Below, piece after piece: positions 61,120 through 64,000 of a stretch of 64,000 bases of DNA (position 1 is its first letter; every line of letters starts with the position of its first letter). Below the pieces are notes generated by a model that was not told where the DNA came from, searched no databases, and saw only the letters and a program-made list of their open reading frames with translations. The position numbers were made by a program, and so were the translations under genes. The stretch covers positions 191,304,053-191,368,052 of the forward strand of contig CM048552.1 in NCBI GenBank assembly GCA_026413225.1. The letters are read 5' to 3'. Origin of the DNA: Otis tarda. Taxonomy: Eukaryota; Chordata; Aves; Otidiformes; Otididae.

Positions 61120-64000
61120 ATGCAACAGTCTATGACTTTGGAAATTTGTCCCCATGAGTGAAAATACAGAAACCATTATAAAAACATAGTATCATTCCTC
61201 ATTTTTAAGAGATCCCGCAAGCTCAGAAGGAAAAAAAATATCCTCCTCCACTTAGAAACCTTTTTTTCCTTCATCTCTCAGAATTAGAGGTGGTACCCGA
61301 TTCCAGCAGAATCTGTACCATAGAGCTGGAAATGCAGATTATGCCCAAAAAACTTTATATTTAATTGACTGCAGGAAAATAAGGTAATTCATGTGAATAT
61401 CAATCAGAAATCTGTCAAAAATATATGTCTATAAAATTATTTTTCATCCAAGCAGGATGAAATATTGAATATATTGAAATATTGAATGTAGTGGTTCAAC
61501 AAAAACAGTATTGTGTCAGCACCCACAGCAAAAACTCTTAGGAAGGATTTGCAGGATCCAGCAAGTTATTCTGCGTCATTTAAATCCGTATTTGCGGGGA
61601 AAAAAAATTCTCTTACATATTTATTTAGCCTGTGTTATATCTCAGTCATCATGGAACACCTCATAACCCAACGTCCAGGAGAAAAAAACAACAGGGTAGT
61701 CGGTACAAGGTATTATCAGATGTAAGGCATGTTTTACGTTTCACGCGGCTGCATCAAAGACTGACATAACACCAGTCGTTTCAAAAGTCATCTAATGACA
61801 GAGAAGAATTATACTCAGGCTTTTGGTGAATTCTTTGCACATGTGTCTTAATTCAAGAGTTAGCTTAACAGTAATGCTGCCTTACACAACACAGGTTTCA
61901 TTGGCCGTTTATGTGCATTTAATATTTCATTAGTTCCCTTTCCGAGTGCCTTTCTTCTGTTGTGCTCATTCTGTACTTGTTTCTCCATCTGCTCTCTTTC
62001 TTCCTTTTGCACACCGCAAGTTCATTGAATATTTTACTCCCTGTTCCTTTCATGATCTTTTTTATCCAAGCAAAGCATCAACCCAATGATCTGAAGTTTG
62101 GTCCCCATGTGTTCAGGATAGTAAAAAAAAATTAGCCAAAATAACTCGACCGCTTTGCTGAGGATGTGTGTTGCCTGTAAAGTACCCTGTGTTATTTTAA
62201 ATATGACATTGCAGAGTGCTAGTGATGTTTCAAGAAAAAGAGTCTCCTCTGTATTTTCTGTGGGTACAGCTCATTTACGGCAGGCTGACCGTGCACTCAC
62301 TGTGCAGACAGTGTATGCAGAGTCACAGAAACAGCTGATCAAACACAACCAAGCTAAATTCAACTCAGTACATTTTCCATTGCCTATAAAAGAAATTTGT
62401 TTTTTATAGATTTTTTCTGGGTCTTGCTTCTGAGCTATAGGTGTAAAAATAAGACAGGAAGCTGGACAGATTCTCTTCCCTCAAGACTGTAAAATCGCTC
62501 AATAAACCTCCTTCTATAATAAAACCTTTAAAATGATGGTTGAAATCCTGGCTCCACTGGAGTCAATAGTAAAACTCCCATTCACATCAGAAGCGACTGA
62601 CTTCTGTGCTAATGAAAGCCTTTTACTTACACCAGGTATGCTACATAATGACTCAATATAATAACTCGTTATAAACTAGATGCTTTTCTCTAGATAGGAT
62701 TTCACAAGTTTTTACTAATACTGCATTTTTTAAAATACTGATTTCCTCCATCAATAAAAGACAGTCAATATACCCATGCCCATTAACACTAAGCAGCAAT
62801 TTTAAAAAGCACTTCTAAAGACAGCATGGAAATGAAACTGCAGGGGAACCGTTATACAGGCCAAATGAAATGGTCAGGGCTGTTTTATGTCTCTGCTGGA
62901 AGCTGGTATCTCTAGGACCAAAGTAAATGTTAAAAGCATTATTGGCCAAGATGGACTCACCTTGACACCTGGCAAATTCATACAAAACTAGGAGGAATTT
63001 GTAGTCTTCCTCTGTGCCTAATATTCTGATTTAGACTGACTCAAGTGTAAACAGTAAGCACCTAACAGAAAAAACCAAATTCCAGTTTATTGCCTGTAAA
63101 ACACCAGCAAAAATGGATTTTAAAGAGAGAAATTCACATTGTCAGCTGTCCGTTCACAGTGCGCATAAATGCTGGTGTGTAATCGGAGCATTAGTCATGC
63201 TGCCTAACAAAGGCACTGCAGTGCGGACAGAGGACAGACCACGGAGAGCCACCAGCTTTCCTCGCCGTCCTCCAGCACCAGCTCAGCAGGCGTGATGGGG
63301 AGGCTGGGCTGGAGCGCTATGCTGGCTGCTGCCCTCTCTGCACCCCACCATCGGCTCGTCCCGGGAGTGGATGCCTCCCCTGCTCCTCTCGCGGGCAGCT
63401 CAAGTCCTTCCACATCACTTGTCCAGCACAGAGGGGACAGAAGTGGGCCTTTGCGTTGAAGCTGGAGCTGTGTCAATGCTCCCTTGGTTTTGGAGCAGGA
63501 TGGAAGAGGAGAAAGCTTTTTCAAACCAGCCTCATGTCTGAGGCAGGCTTTGGGTTACAAATGCGTACCACTACAGGTATGAAATGAAAGCCCCTGCTCC
63601 ACCCACAGAAAACTCTTTTGAAGAGTTTTTTTTTTGTTGTTCAGTCAGTCAGTAATGAAGCAATGACTTGAATCTAGAAATATAGTCCTCATGTCATGAT
63701 TTCATCAGTTTGTACACAGTAGCAGGGGAAGAGTATTTCTGATAGTGACATCTCTTACATTGTCACTGCAGCTATGGATGATCAGAATTGTAAATACAGA
63801 ACTACAGGAACAATCTGTTGAGCAATGTGTTACATTTGCCATCACCTGAAGTTATTAAATCAAGTGTGGACATCTTTGAAAAACATATTCTAGCTTAATC
63901 ACAAGACAAATGTCATGGGCCTGCATTGTACAGGTGGAGGATATGATGAGAATAGCTCTTGCAGGTATTAAAAGTTATGAATCTTTGAATCTGCTTTGCC
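61120..64000. other. Single-copy DNA, no gene recognised
   Basis: Mostly AT-rich. It has a small 12-mer duplication, GAAATATTGAAT, at 61459-61470 and 61476-61487. A GC-richer patch at 63200-63520 is open on the minus strand for 106 codons (63204-63524) but shows no domain and no matching exon nearby. No transposon is recognised. Confidence 0.5.

Noticed and set aside
1-64000. A full-length endogenous provirus or other capsid-bearing element
   Set aside because: No gag, pol or env-like sequence is seen between or beside the three LTRs, which lie 11 to 36 kb apart and each have their own insertion site.

Overview
This window looks like a non-coding stretch of a bird chromosome. The main evidence is a set of CR1 LINE copies carrying the avian-style 3' tail of ATTCTATG octamers. 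There are also three copies of one endogenous-retrovirus-type LTR about 1.15 kb long. Nothing resembles mammalian L1 or Alu. I recognise no host protein-coding exon, rRNA, tRNA or CRISPR on either strand. Almost all longer open frames are sense or antisense readings of CR1 or LTR copies. The one notable exception is a 231-codon frame at 59318-60013 that I cannot assign.

Layout from left to right. 1-6850 is AT-rich single-copy sequence with a 23-bp tandem duplication, an 18-bp palindrome and two stretches that look like vertebrate conserved non-coding DNA. A very diverged CR1 3' end lies at about 6853-6985. The first solo LTR is at 12257-13411 and the second at 24030-25176. CR1 pieces on the minus strand lie at 17711-18045 and 25542-26649. 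A MIR-like SINE relic is at 31256-31420. An ancient amniote-type CR1 on the minus strand covers about 34760-35561 and abuts a plus-strand CR1 piece that has lost its 3' end (35562-35860). At 40775-42570 an old CR1 is followed directly by a much younger one in the same orientation. Short CR1 tails lie at 45449-45708 and 49099-49263. CR1 copies on the plus strand lie at 54082-54796 and 55646-57355; the last is the longest and best preserved. The third solo LTR is at 59953-61114. The rest to 64000 is single-copy sequence.

There is no operon or pathway to describe. The window records at least four ages of transposon activity: the MIR-like SINE and ancient CR1 as the oldest layer, then diverged CR1 relics, then the solo LTRs and mid-age CR1s, then two CR1 copies that differ at only about 17 places by eye over 1 kb. 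Between the repeats, several AT-rich blocks dense in homeodomain, POU or MARE-type words are candidate enhancers, but without alignment they remain inference. I found no convincing new biological system.
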